Source of the DNA: Athripsodes cinereus
Lineage: Eukaryota; Arthropoda; Insecta; Trichoptera; Leptoceridae
Direction: 5' to 3'
Assembly (NCBI GenBank): GCA_947579605.1
Contig: OX388307.1
Location: 34,201,237-34,265,236 of the forward strand
Length of the DNA stretch: 64,000 nt
A program made the position numbers and the translations under genes. The first letter of the stretch is position 1; every line of letters begins with the position of its first letter. The notes beneath the pieces are model-generated. The model was given only the letters and a program-made list of their open reading frames with translations. It did not search any database and was not told the origin of the DNA. Below are positions 34,212 to 46,019 of the stretch, in pieces.

Positions 34212-37200
34212 ATGTCAGCTGAAGGGAAGAGGGTGTCTCGATGGTATTTTGGAGGTGTGGCTTCGGCAGGTGCCGCTTGTTGTACGCATCCATTGGATTT
34301 ACTCAAAGTGCAGCTGCAAACGCAGTCCGGAACTAAAGTATCGCTAGGCACGCTGACAGTTAACATAATCAAAACACAAGGTAAACAACTAAAATTATTT
34401 TAATCATTATTAAATTATTTTTAATTAATTTAATTTAAAATGATCTTAGTTGCGCAAGGAGTATCCGTCAAGTGGATCATAACTATTGGAGTTATTTTAA
34501 ATGTGCAGTGGTGGGTATAAATATTAAAAAGTTTATTTAATTTCTGTTTAAACTATGATTGTGATCATTAAATTAATATAATAACTCTAAGGTTTGTACA
34601 TTCACAGAGTGAAAATTCATACTGATGATATTATACTTTAATTAAAACACAGTTAACTTTTCTCTTAGATTTATTCAAATCTCGAGCACTTTCGTCAATG
34701 TTGATATATTGACATTTTCAAGTGAACTAAATTTTAAAAAAAACTTTTGTTTTTAGTTCTCTTCAAAATGTCAATATATCAACATTGACAAAAGCGCTCG
34801 AGATTTGAATAAATCTAAGAGAAAAGTTAACTGTGTTTTAATTAAAATATAATATCAATTTAATATAATTTTTTCCATGGAGCACCCGGCAAAGAATTGG
34901 TCTCCCACTCTTCCCCGTAAGTTTTCAAGTGTCCTGTAAAAGGCAGATGTTAAAAAAAATAAAGACATTTTTGTATATTTGTGTGTAATTTATAATTTAT
35001 TTCGATAAATGGTTTTTTAGCTTTTTACAAATATAATGAAGAATAATAACTATTTCATCTTTGTTCCATGAGCTGGTATGATCACCAGTACGAGCTGTTT
35101 TTTTTTTCAGAATTGACTTACATTGCATTTTTGAAAAATTAATGTGTTATTCACTCATCAACCAGTAGACTAAATGATGTATGAAATATCCAGGTTGTCT
35201 TTTCTGTGCCAATTAGAATTAGTAATATAAAGTAGCTTGCAGACCAGCCGCATGGAATAAACATGCAAGCTGTCCTCTCCGTACCAACAGAAAATTAAAA
35301 CATTCAAGACGGGTGGCAAGCCTCATCACTGATTTTAAGATTTAAAATGTCTTTATTTTTTTTAACACCTGCCTTTTACAGGGCACTCAAAAACTTATGG
35401 AAAAAAGTGGGAGACCAATTTATTTGCCAGATGCTCCACGGAAATTTTTTAATATGCATTTAGTCTATTGATGAATGAATAATAAAAAATAATGCATCAA
35501 CATTTGTTACGTTAGTTGTTTTTGTGTTTCTGTGAATTTATTGTCACATGTGTTTAGATATGGTGATAGATAGTGTATATATTTGTACATAATTTATAAT
35601 TTTTATTGTATGATATGTCTGCCGCAGTGAATATATTGATCGTTTAAATATTATATTATCTTATTAGATGGTTTACCACCAACCACAAACAAGTTTAACC
35701 AAATATTTAGATCTGACTGTTTTAATTTTTTTTTCTTATTAAAAAAAAATATCTTTTTTCAATGTTCTATTTATCCATACCATCACGGCATTTCACACAA
35801 GCAGGATAAATAGTTGTTTAATTGTACAAGTCATTCTCCCTGACCCGACTCATCCATGTTTTTTTTTAATATAAAGATTAATATGTGTTAGAAATACACC
35901 CTCACTGTAATCAATATGTTTTTGTTGTGAGGGTAGTGTAATCATTAAACTTTTATATTAAAATACTATGTTTTATACAATATAATATGAGTACTGCTTG
36001 CCATTTCTAGGACAGTCGAAAACTTAGATAATAGAATGGTAGTCTTACTTACAAAATAGTAAAATACATTTTGTTTATGGTTTCAGGTGTCCTAGCATTC
36101 TACAATGGCCTCTCTGCATCCCTTCTCCGACAGCTGTCATACTCTATGGTCAGGTTTGGTGTCTATGATGTCAGTAAACAACACTTTGTCTCAAAAAATA
36201 ATGTAAGTGAGTTTCATTATTTTCAATGTTTAGCTTATTTATTTATTCATTCTTTATTTTGCATTGATTGCAGGCAACTTACATATAAATATAACAATAT
36301 TAAATACAATCAATATACAGAGGGTGAGTTTATTGCAGGTTCGTGGATAGTAATAGCAATCTATTTTGAAATGTGCTGTTTTGGGGAAACCACCGCTAGA
36401 CCCCTTTAAGAAATCATATCATCTCATGAATAATGGTTTTTATTAACGTTGTGTTGAATACTGTAATCTCTAGTGTATGTCTAATCATGTGAAATTTTAT
36501 TCCTATACAACAGTGTAAAAACAAAGTAGCAAAGAAGAAGTCAGTATTGTTAACCAAACAAACCTTTTTGTCGCGCTACAAGTCTGTTAACCACTTAGCT
36601 GCGGATTACATGTATGCTTATAAAGACAAAATTTCCTCAGTTGCCCAATAAGAGACTCTTACGACTTGTATTATGAGATAACTGAAGTCCAGTATCCGAT
36701 CAACATGTCTTGCCTCTTGCACACTGATACCCTCTCTGTTTATCTAAAGATTTTAAAATCCGCCAAAAGAAATTTTGTTATCTTATAAATTAAATTAATG
36801 CCTTAATATTACGTGATATCTTTTAAAAATATTGTAGGTACTTGGCACAAATCATCCCACAAGGGACGGGTTGCCGTAATCTTATAAATAATAATAATAT
36901 AAAGACAAAATTTTGCGCGTCATGCGGATTACGTGTATGCATGTAATCGTACTTTATGGTTAAAATAATCGTTTCTATGACAAACACCTTAGAAAATAAA
37001 AAGAACAGATAGTAGTTTGACTTTTTCTTTGATAAATTAACATCGCTTACACAACAAACATACAATGTATACGTCAGTATTGATATGTTTGTCGACTACT
37101 TCCCGCGCGAATCAGCCGCCATATTAGTACTTTAGTATGAAAACAAAGATACATTATGAAATTTCTTGTTTGTTCATTGCTTATAAACTTAGTTGTTGTC

Positions 37201-39630
37201 GGAGTATTTTTTGATGCTACAAATTATTATTAATGATTTTCATGAGCTGTGGTAAGAAAAAAGTAACAATTACAATAATTAGTGAATTTACATCAACTTT
37301 AGTTTCATGGAAATTTATTCAGCACAGGGTATACGATACGTATGCATAATATCTAGCAGCCAAGTGGTTAACAGTAGTATCTGTATCCGAAGCAGACATG
37401 AGCGGTTTTTCCTTTCCCTTGTCGTATCAGTGACACAGAGCTTGAAAATATTTTTGTTTATTCTAACTATTGTTCTACAGGGTACTCCATTATCACCAGG
37501 AATGTCTGTGATGTTGGCAGCTATGGGAGGTGCTGCAGGAGGCTTTATAGGAACCCCTGCTGATCTTGTTAACGTTAGAATGCAGAATGATGTCAAATTA
37601 CCAAAGGAACAGCGAAGAAAGTGAGTAACTATCAAACACAATAAATAACACAATTAATGTATAATTAACACAAGTTAAGCTAGTGCCAAACTATAATTTG
37701 GATCTTGTATTATGGATACTAATGGAATATTCAATTACTGGGAAAAGTAATGAGAAACAAAGTACAAAAATATTGTGAATTGTTGTAGGGTGCTTGAGTG
37801 AGTAAATAAAAGTAATGAATGTTGTAATTTTCAGAGGCAATACACATATTGTGAATGAGTGTGTGAATTTTATTTAATTACGCTACAAGTTTGTTAGTCA
37901 ATTAAATACATAGAGGTTTATTTATTTAAAGAACTGCATACTTCATATTAGGATATAATAATATATACTTTGGTTTAATACAAACGAGAATTATTTTCGA
38001 TTGTTCAAGTAAATTCACTGGATGAACCTTAAAACTCTTTATATTTACTACTGTACCAATTATTACTTTAAATGTTTCCAGTTATAAGCATGCAGTCGAC
38101 GGTCTGTTCAGAGTTCTGAAGGAGGAGGGAGTTACGAGACTGTGGTCGGGGGCTTCCATGGCGACTGGCAGAGCCGTCATGATGACAGTGGGGCAGCTCT
38201 CCTGTTATGATCAGATCAAAGCATTCCTCATCAGTACTCCTTACTTTGATGATAATGTCTTTCTTCATGTCACCTCCAGTCTTATGGCTGTAAGTCATCA
38301 ACAGACAATATTTCTTCACGTCTTATAATTATAACAATTGTAGTACATTTTATTTTTCTAATCTAGCCAATCTGTTTGAGGAATTATTGATTAAACAAAT
38401 TATAATAATCTTGTCCCTTGTTAAAATTTTGATCACAACTTGATAATGTTCAACATGTTAATGGACAGTTCTTGGTGTAATTTTATTATATTATTATTTA
38501 TCGTGTCAAAACCCTGAAAAAAAAACCAATCAAACTGATCTCCAGTACTGTGCAAAACGCACAGCAGGTGGAGATGCGTCAAAAATATCCTCCATAGTGC
38601 AAGTGACAGGGCACAATGGACACTCCAACAAGTGTGGAAATTATATTAAGAAATAAAAATGCAACAAATTATATTCCAAAACCAATCAGACATCTCATGA
38701 TTGTAGAAACATTGTTTACGGAATGTAACATTGTGGTATCGGAAGAAACTAAAAAGATGTCCCAATGCTTACAATAGTCCTATGCTGGCTTGAGTCATCA
38801 CTTTTCATGTCCATGGACGAAGTTCACCAATTCCACTATTCTCACTGTCACAGTATAAGATCCACCAATCGAGAAACATTTAATGCAAATCATAGAACAA
38901 AATTACATTGTGTAATCATGGTTCTTCCATTGAGATATTTGATTGGTTTTGTCATCTGCATGTTGTAGACAAATCCAGTTAAACAATAATTTTTTTTTCA
39001 AATAAATTATGTTCCTTTAGGAAATAATAACCGAGCTTAGAGAAATAAAAAAAATGTTTAATGGAACAAATAAAAAAATAAAAATCTTGTGTAAAAATTA
39101 ATCTACTGCAACATCACGGCATGTCCCGCAAGTGGGGTAGCCAGCAGACCAGCTGCATGAAATAAACATGCAGGCTGTCTTCTCTGTGCCAACAAAATAT
39201 TAAGAAATTCAGGATGGGTGGCAAACCTCATTGCTGAATTTGTGATGTAAAAAAATAATGACATTAAGATATATTCACACATTGTTGATTTATGTAAAAT
39301 ACAAATTTCTCGGAATTGACATTTTAAAATTGATTGCCTTCTTCAAGAAATTGGGAAGTGTCTTAAATTCATACACTTTTCATGTTTTTTCAGGGTGCCA
39401 TAGCCACAACACTCACACAGCCAATGGACGTGTTAAAGACTCGCGCCATGAACGCCACAGCCTCTGAAGCAAAGTCACTTCGTAATTTAATATTAAGTAC
39501 AGCCAGGGAGGGTCCTTTGAGTTTCTTTAAAGGTTATGTACCGGCGTTTGTACGTCTAGCGCCGCACACAATACTCACTTTCGTCTTTTTAGAACAGCTA
39601 CGTTTGAATTTTGGATACATACCGTCTTAA
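34212..39630 (+). CDS. SLC25A10: mitochondrial dicarboxylate carrier (SLC25 family)
   Basis: Five exons join in frame: 34212-34380, 36087-36202, 37481-37620, 38082-38289 and 39394-39630, giving 289 aa (the family is about 287). The protein has the three-fold SLC25 repeat. The first signature is PLDLLK (P27, D29, K32), the second TPADLVNVR (P121, D123, R128), and the third QPMDVLK (P221, D223, K226). WYFGGVASAGAACCTHP at the start and the 'LSASLLRQLSYSMVRFGVYD' and 'GTPADLVNVRMQND' segments are those of the dicarboxylate carrier, which exchanges malate or succinate for phosphate across the inner mitochondrial membrane. No cleavable presequence is expected. Introns 1 and 4 hold repeats, including the ribozyme-type hairpin at 34636-34858. 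The start ATG is the first in the exon and has an N-terminus of normal length. 2-oxoglutarate carrier is a less likely alternative. Confidence 0.92.
34636..34858. repeat. head-to-head hammerhead-like pair in intron 1 of the carrier gene (locus E)
   Basis: Two inverted copies of a roughly 100-nt unit. On the minus strand: stem II GUCAAU...AUUGAC (34713-34694), GAAA (34693-34690), A-GU/GC-U, UC (34685-34684). On the plus strand: the same perfect stem II (34770-34789), AAAA for GAAA, A-GC/GC-U, UC (34798-34799), and stem I UCUC/GAGA (34758-34761 with 34800-34803). Both CUGANGA segments have decayed. The shared tail is 'GAATAAATCTAAGAGAAAAG', then TTAACTGTGTTTTAATTAAA. Confidence 0.6.
34862..34980 (+). 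repeat. TAG-tailed repeat, 5' end
   Basis: 'ccatggagcacccggcaaag', 'ctcccactcttccccgtaag', 'tcctgtaaaaggcagatg'. It abuts the fold-back element on its left. Confidence 0.7.
35140..35450 (-). repeat. TAG-tailed repeat, near full length with an interrupted end
   Basis: 'gcttgcagaccagccgcatg', 'gctgtcctctccgtacca', 'cctgccttttacagggcac', 'agtgggagaccaatttattt', in minus orientation. Confidence 0.7.
36225..36350 (-). repeat. AATAA-tailed retroposon fragment, copy 3
   Basis: 'tatttattcattcttta', 'caatatacagagggtgagtt': antisense of the family, 20 bp past exon 2 of the carrier gene. Confidence 0.55.
38666..39015 (+). mobile_element. fold-back retroposon family G, copy 3
   Basis: The element (38678-39003) starts 'aaaaccaatcag' and ends in 'aaatccagttaaacaataat'. 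The flanks AAATTATATTCC and AAATTATGTTCC are a 12-bp duplication with one change. Terminal arms (ccaatcagacatctc / gagatatttgattgg) are diverged. It lies in intron 4 of the carrier gene. Confidence 0.7.
39106..39255 (-). repeat. TAG-tailed repeat in carrier intron 4
   Basis: 'atcacggcatgtcccgcaag', 'accagctgcatgaaataaac', 'attcaggatgggtggcaaac', in minus orientation. Confidence 0.75.
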
Positions 39631-39639
39631 ATATAAGTT

Positions 39640-40545
39640 GATTATTATTTTAGGAATTGAATTTAGTACATTTTAAATGCTATTCCTTATTGTTGTGTAT
39701 TTATTTAATGCTAATATTCACATTTTATTCTTTTTTTGAAAATTGAACTATTTTTGTTACGTGGATATATTATTATATGTTATATTCAGTGAATCTACAC
39801 ATTATCTCACTTTTGGAAAATGAAGTAATGCTAAAGATAGTTAAAATTATAATGATAATTGAAGACACTAAAGGGTGAAGGCATTATGTCGCATTTTTTC
39901 AAGTATTCACTTTTTGATGAATGAAGGTATTTTATACAATTCTATAGTGTCTTTTAATATTTTTTTCTATCTTTATTAGCATCAATTGGTTTTTCCCATA
40001 AATAGGTTATCTAGTAGATCTATTGCATGAAAAATTTAAAAAAGAAATCTCTTTGTCTACAATATTTTTTACCTCGAAATTCTAATAGAATCTATACCAA
40101 GGTAGATAGTTATACCTTTACAATACCTTTTTATTTTGATTCTAGCATTTGTGCCAAAAAAAAGTCAGATTCTTCCGATTACAGCTACTAATATATACTT
40201 TATGTAATTAAATTTTGTTAAACAAATTTAATTTTCATCAAGTACTTGACAATTGTAATATTGACAGTTGATTATTTGTATTGAGTTACCAAGTTTTGGC
40301 AAAAGGTTAAATCTGTAACTTTTTTCATTTTCGACTTCAAAGTTTATAAAATAGCTTAAATTCCATAGCGTGGCAGAAAGATAGAGCTGTTATTATACCA
40401 TATTTTGCCGTATCATAACCCCAGTTTCATAAAAAAGTTAATGAGCAATTTCATTATCAAACTTTGTTTTTACTCCTTTTTTAAAATTGTAATTTGGAGT
40501 AGATGGACCTTTTGCCAATACATTACCAAAATATTGCCAAGCACT
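39640..40545. other. 3' flank of the carrier gene, no other feature
   Basis: Probably 3' UTR for the first part. No clear early AATAAA was found. Confidence 0.4.
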
Positions 40546-40547
40546 TA

Positions 40548-40690
40548 CACCTTATTTATTTATTCATTCTTTACTGTACATTGATTACAAACAATTACAT
40601 AAAACGTATACATTCAAATCAAATACAATCAATATACAGAGGGCGAGTTTATCGCAAAGGCGCGATCTCTTCCAACTAACCCACCTTGCG
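40548..40690 (-). repeat. AATAA-tailed retroposon fragment, copy 4
   Basis: 'ttatttattcattctttact' to 'gcgatctcttccaactaacc': a nearly complete antisense copy. Confidence 0.7.
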
Positions 40691-40699
40691 TTATCGCTG

Positions 40700-41630
40700 G
40701 AGCAAGAATTAATCTCTTAGAAAATTGTTGTCTTGTAAATCCATCACGTATTTTAATGTATCTTATTAAAACACATACCAAATTGCCAACAATCTGTATA
40801 CCTATTAATTACCTTAAAAAGAATGCAAAGTATTCAATTTAGTGATGTAAACTTTCAAAACATGCCATTTATTTTTGTAATAATTGTCTTAAAGACAAGT
40901 AAAATAGAATGAATGTATAAATATTTATTTACACACACTGAATGAAGCTAAAATTGTAACCCACTCTTTCAAATTCAAAATTTGATGTTCTAAACAGAAA
41001 GGAGTGGATTAAATTGTGTACCACTAGGCTATTTATGTAAGGGGATAATGGATGTATCAAACCAAATACCCCATAAAATAAAATAATAATGGGCAAAAAT
41101 GATAAATAAAAAAAACGACATCACAAAAATCAGATCAATATTTTTAGTATAGTATCTTTAAAAACTATTCCAAAAAATCTTCTATAATATCTTATAATAA
41201 TGTAAAGACATATTATTATGAATTTTATTTTTTATGAGTTGTGTTTTGATATTGTTTTATTTATATATATTACTATTTTTTTGAATACTTTAAAATGTAG
41301 AATAGTTAATATTTTTTTTAAAATATGGCTGGATCATATTATTAGTAATCATCTTTGTATAACAGTTTTGTTTTTGTATTATTTTTGATAAGATCTATTC
41401 TATTCTATGTTTAAAGGCCATCCTATGTTCAAAGGATCGGGGTTTTGATAAGATCAAATGTGTACTCATATAGAATTTTTAGCATTGCTAGCATTTTATG
41501 CATTTCTTTTTATTTAGTAACTTTTACTTTATTGACATTTATATTTTAATCTACGATTGAAGTCGTTAAATAGCATTTTTTTAATTGATTTAGTATCTAT
41601 GCATGATTGCATATTTTTAAAAAAAAAGAT
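40700..41630. other. no recognisable feature
   Basis: AT-rich spacer. Confidence 0.4.
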
Positions 41631-41635
41631 ATATC

Positions 41636-41768
41636 TGGGTTTTGTTATAAACCCAAATACAACCAACCTTATACACCTTTGACAGTAAGCTAAAAGCTTG
41701 TGTCGGACGAACCCATTGTTCACGAGGCCTAGACTCCACCTCCAGGTTACCGACGAACTCATTGATGC
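41636..41768 (-). mobile_element. tRNA-derived SINE, copy 3 (B box lost)
   Basis: Family 3' part and A-box region are present. The segment with the B box is deleted between 'gcttgtgtcgg' and 'acgaacccattg'. Confidence 0.65.
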
Positions 41769-42057
41769 ATATATATTTTTTTTTACAAAACTTCACTATT
41801 ACGGAAAATAAAAACACTTTTCATGACAAACGCGATATTTTAATTGTAACTAATAATAAAAGAATATTTTTTATTGATTTGATTATAGTTGTCTGTATTG
41901 AAGATATATATGTGTGAAAGTTTTAAACAAAGAAATGTATTGTACAATGGAAAGTGACACAGAATAATTTGTGTATTTTAGTTTTGTAGTTGAATAGTAA
42001 TGAAATAGATAGAAATAATAAAACTAATTAAAAACTAGTAAATCTGTGAATATAGTA

Positions 42058-42368
42058 TACTAGCTGACCCAGCAAACGTTGTTTTGCCATATACTAATAT
42101 CGCTATTAAAAAATAGGGGTTGATGGTAGAAGGGTGAAAATTTAGGGCTGTATGTATTTTTTATTGCCTCACCATAAAAAATTAAAATTAAAAAAATTTG
42201 TCCAAAAAATAAAAAATGGGGTGGACCACCCTTAACTTTAGGGGTATGAAAAATAGATGTTGGCCGATTCTCAGACCTACGCACACAAAATTTCATTAAA
42301 ATCTGTCCAGCCGTTTCGGAGGAGTATGATAACAAACACCGTGACACGAGAATTTTATATAGATATAC
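42058..42368 (+). repeat. insect-wide dispersed repeat ('CTGACCCAGCAAACG')
   Basis: Begins 'tagctgacccagcaaacgtt' and continues to 'cagccgtttcggaggagtat' and 'cgtgacacgagaattttata'. These strings are familiar from interspersed repeats of many insects. I recall the sequence type but not a firm class. Translations through it are not genes. Confidence 0.55.
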
Positions 42369-42369
42369 A

Positions 42370-43195
42370 AAAAATGCTAAAAGCTTTCGTAAAAAAAATC
42401 TCAAGAGTTTTACTTGGAATTTTTACATTACAAAATGGTTTGAGAGAGTGATAATGATATCACATGATTGTCATAACACTTTTGTATAAATATTTAATAA
42501 AACAGTAAAATTTATACTAAAACTACAAAGGAGTATATGCATATCGTCAATGGATAGAAAATGTCATCCAGCAAAGTGTTTTTTTTAAATTCCCACATAA
42601 AATCTTAATAAATGCACATAGGTTTCATGAATCTACCGATGATATGCATTTCTGAATTATATGTTTCTATTATTTGTGACAAATAATGTTGTGCTTGTGT
42701 TAATGAATTATTCAATTTCTATGAAACTGTTATGTAATCTTAGCTGTATTTTAAATATTATATAGTTATATATTAACTCTAGTTAGTTAGAAATACCATG
42801 TTGTTGCTTGTCTTAATACTGAAACCGATTCATATGTTTGCTTAGTTTTTCCAGTGGCAGCTGTAGTTTATTTTATTTTCTCTGTCATTATATTTTATTT
42901 TGAAACACAAAATTCACTTCACTTCATAAATTTAATTGCTGACATCAATTATTGTACCTTAAAAAAACATTGAAATATTGGCAGCTATATTTTTATTTTA
43001 TATTTAGATAATTATTATACTTTATGGCTTTAACTGTTAGTCTGTTTAAGTTTGTTCCGATAGCAATTATTGTATTTTGTAGAGGTGAAATGGATGTCTT
43101 TAAATTAACCAATATCCAGCCAAGAAAACTACTAAATTACTTGTCACAAATTTTCTTTATTTCATTTATTTACATTACTTGATAAAGAGTAATTA
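42370..43195. other. no recognisable feature
   Basis: AT-rich spacer. Confidence 0.4.
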
Positions 43196-43197
43196 AT

Positions 43198-43640
43198 CGC
43201 CTACTGTAGTTTATTTTAACAGTTATCAATAGCCTACTGTAAAATTATTGATATTAATCAATATCATCATCATCATCGCCCTCAACGCTCCTCTCGGGAG
43301 CACAGGGCAGAAACCAGCCTCCTCCATTCAGAGCGTCTCTGTGCCAATTGCGTCACCTCTTTCCACGACATTCCTTGCGCTCTGATATCGTTGTCATAGG
43401 AACGGTGTATTGTGAAAGAGGGACGCCCGGGCCGACGGAACCCCTGCGGATGGAAAAACAGTGCTCTTTTTGGCCAACTATCATTAGGCATTCTCAAAAC
43501 ATGTCCTACTGTAATCAATAGCCTACTGTAAAATAATGAATTGCCTACTGTTAACAACTTGGACAGTAGTCAACTATCTGCTTTTATTACTTTTACAGTA
43601 ATCAATCATTGTCTACTGTATATTACTTCCTACTGACTAT
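43198..43640. repeat. 'CCTACTGTAAT' imperfect minisatellite split by a LINE relic
   Basis: 'cctactgta' or variants recur at about 43201, 43232, 43504, 43522, 43544, 43610 and 43628, often with 'atcaat'. The array is interrupted by the relic at 43270-43510. 'atcaatagcctactgtaaaat' is present on both sides of it. Confidence 0.55.
43270..43515 (-). mobile_element. non-LTR retrotransposon, C-terminal fragment
   Basis: Minus-strand frame: VGHVLRMPNDSWPKRALFF, then RRPGRPSFTIHRSYDNDI, then WKEVTQLAQRRSEWRRLV, the post-RT C-terminus of an RTE-like element. More decayed relatives lie at 60120 and 60745. Confidence 0.75.
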
Positions 43641-43644
43641 TATC

Positions 43645-45680
43645 CCTAATCAGTTTGTTACCAATATTTGTAAAATGGCAAAATATTGCTTATGGCTAGA
43701 TTATTTTGAAAACATTCACAAAAACTAACACAACATAAGCTGCAATTGTAAGAACAATAGGTCTAGTTTACAAATTATCATACTCGAGTCTTCCTAGTAT
43801 ATCCATCAAAAATATTATTAACACTTTTAATAATATGACATTCCACTTCCATTATAAAAATAAATTAATATATTTTGTATTTATTTTTCCACAAATAATG
43901 TTACGTTTTTAATGATATATATTTATTTTTAATATTGTATTGTTTATTGTTGATGTTTTGTATTGTGTAAAACATATTTCGCTTCCATTTTTCTATTCCT
44001 TTACATAGAATATTGTGAAGTATTTATTTAGCTCTAGATATCCTTATGTAGTTGTTAAACAAGAATAGTACATCTTTATGTTTAATCACATACTTTTTTT
44101 AGACATTCACTTAACATTTGTGTTTATCATTCTTTTAGAATGTAATGTTTTCATATTCATGACAAATATTGGTTGTTAAAAATGTGTGGCGTCTAACTCC
44201 TAATTAAAAATATATTTATTTTTGATCTAATTACTCAAATCATCAGTTATTTTTAATAATGTTGCCAGTTTAATGACAACATAAAATCTTTTCTTTTAGA
44301 GGCAGCTTTTAGGATGAACAATAGATGACAAAACAAAGCAATGATTTTAGCAATAAAGTAACCATTTTGTTTTGTTCTAATTGAGTCTTGAATATACCTG
44401 AAATCTCTTAGTAAATCCAGTAAAATATAAAAGCAGCTTTCAAAATTAATCTTAAATTTCGTTTGCAACTAACTTCACTATGGTACAAATGTCAAACAGT
44501 TGTCAATGCATTTTTGAAAAAGGCGATTTCCATACTTCTGTTTTTTCTTACTTCAACTTGTCTGTATTGTCTGTAGAAAGAAATTGTTTGTACTCAGGAA
44601 TAAATATTTGATTAATGTTATTTTGAGTTATAGAATCACAAAATTGTCTGCTATATTTAAGAACTGTTACTATCTTTGTAGAAAAAGCTAGAGTTTGTTA
44701 CTGTCACTAATATAATCCAAATGAAAAATATGTCATAGAACTGTGACTTATGATTGTAATCTCGGTGTTTTATTTTTCCCACTACCATTTATTTCTTTTA
44801 TATGTTGGGTAGTATGTATTTTGGATGCCTGTACTGAATATGGAACTCCAGTGCATTATTCACTGTGCCACCTGCTAAAAAAAATTATACTACGACATAG
44901 ATAAAAACAATTTATTATGATTTCTGAGTAAAGTACCCATATCTATTTGAATTATCTACAAAGTACTTTAATGTGGAGGAAGCTCAAGCAGTACGCAAGA
45001 ACTGGTCGACTTGCCATTGCCTACCTCACAAAGGATGCGGAGATAGATAGATAAGACACTATCCGATAATTTTAAAATCTAGTTTTACTTGAATGCAAAA
45101 AAAATATCAACTGCATTGATGCGATAGGTTAAACAAATAAGATTGCAATACATATTTTTAACATTTTATTTTATGTAAACACATTGATATAATGAACATT
45201 TTATAAGACATTTAAAATCTGCCAATTGGAGAATTTATGATGAAAATAGTATTATTTTCAAGTTCACCAATATCAACATGTTAAACTTGATGTTATTTCA
45301 AGACTCACAAATGGATCATAGAAATATCAAGTAAGTGAGAGATTGGTCTTATAAAATTCTTACAACTATTTTTATCTCACAAAAATTGACAATACCATTT
45401 ACACTCCCAATTGACAGAATTGTGATGGAGGTATACCTAAATAAATATACTAGGTATTACATTTAAGGAACAATCAATAATAAGTGTGAATGACATAATT
45501 AATATTATTCACATTTTTTTATTAAACAATATTAATGAAATGAATATAATTTTACACAATAATAATGTTTATTAATTATGCAACACCAAAATTAAATTAT
45601 TTAGTAAACTATATAACAACTAAATATATAAAGTATTCATTATATTTCTATTTCCTGTGCCAAAAATCCACCCAAATTTT
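43645..45680. other. no recognisable feature
   Basis: Two kilobases of AT-rich spacer. I see no exon, TIR pair or family repeat. Confidence 0.4.
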
Positions 45681-45683
45681 TAA

Positions 45684-45959
45684 AATAGAAGTAAACCAAT
45701 CAGAAACCTCGATTGGAGAACCATGTCTACACAATGCAACATTGTGTAGAATCTAATCGGAAGCTAATTTAATCCAGCCTTGAGCCAATTCGTAAGCGTT
45801 GGGACACCTTTCTCACTTCTTCCGATTAGATTCTACACAATGCTGCATTGTGTAGACATGGTTCTCCAATCGAAGTTTCTGATTGGTTTTGTCATCTGCA
45901 CCCAAATCCGGTTAAACAATAAAAAAATTAGTAAATATTCTAAACATAATAGAAGTAAA
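45684..45959 (+). mobile_element. fold-back retroposon family G, copy 4
   Basis: The element (45696-45947) has arms of about 70 bp, 'ccaatcagaaacctcgattg...' and the inverse ending 'gtttctgattgg', then the family tail 'cccaaatccggttaaacaat'. The target duplication AATAGAAGTAAA (12 bp, exact) is at 45684-45695 and 45948-45959. Confidence 0.85.
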
Positions 45960-46019
45960 TAATTATAGATGTCACATACCAGGTTTTCCATTTAATATAA
46001 TCATGTCATCGTGATTATT

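Noticed and set aside
34136..34372. 78-codon minus-strand ORF
   Set aside because: Antisense of carrier exon 1.
38068..38319. 83-codon minus-strand ORF
   Set aside because: Antisense of carrier exon 4.
42060..42404. 114-codon minus-strand ORF
   Set aside because: Lies wholly in an insect-wide dispersed repeat.
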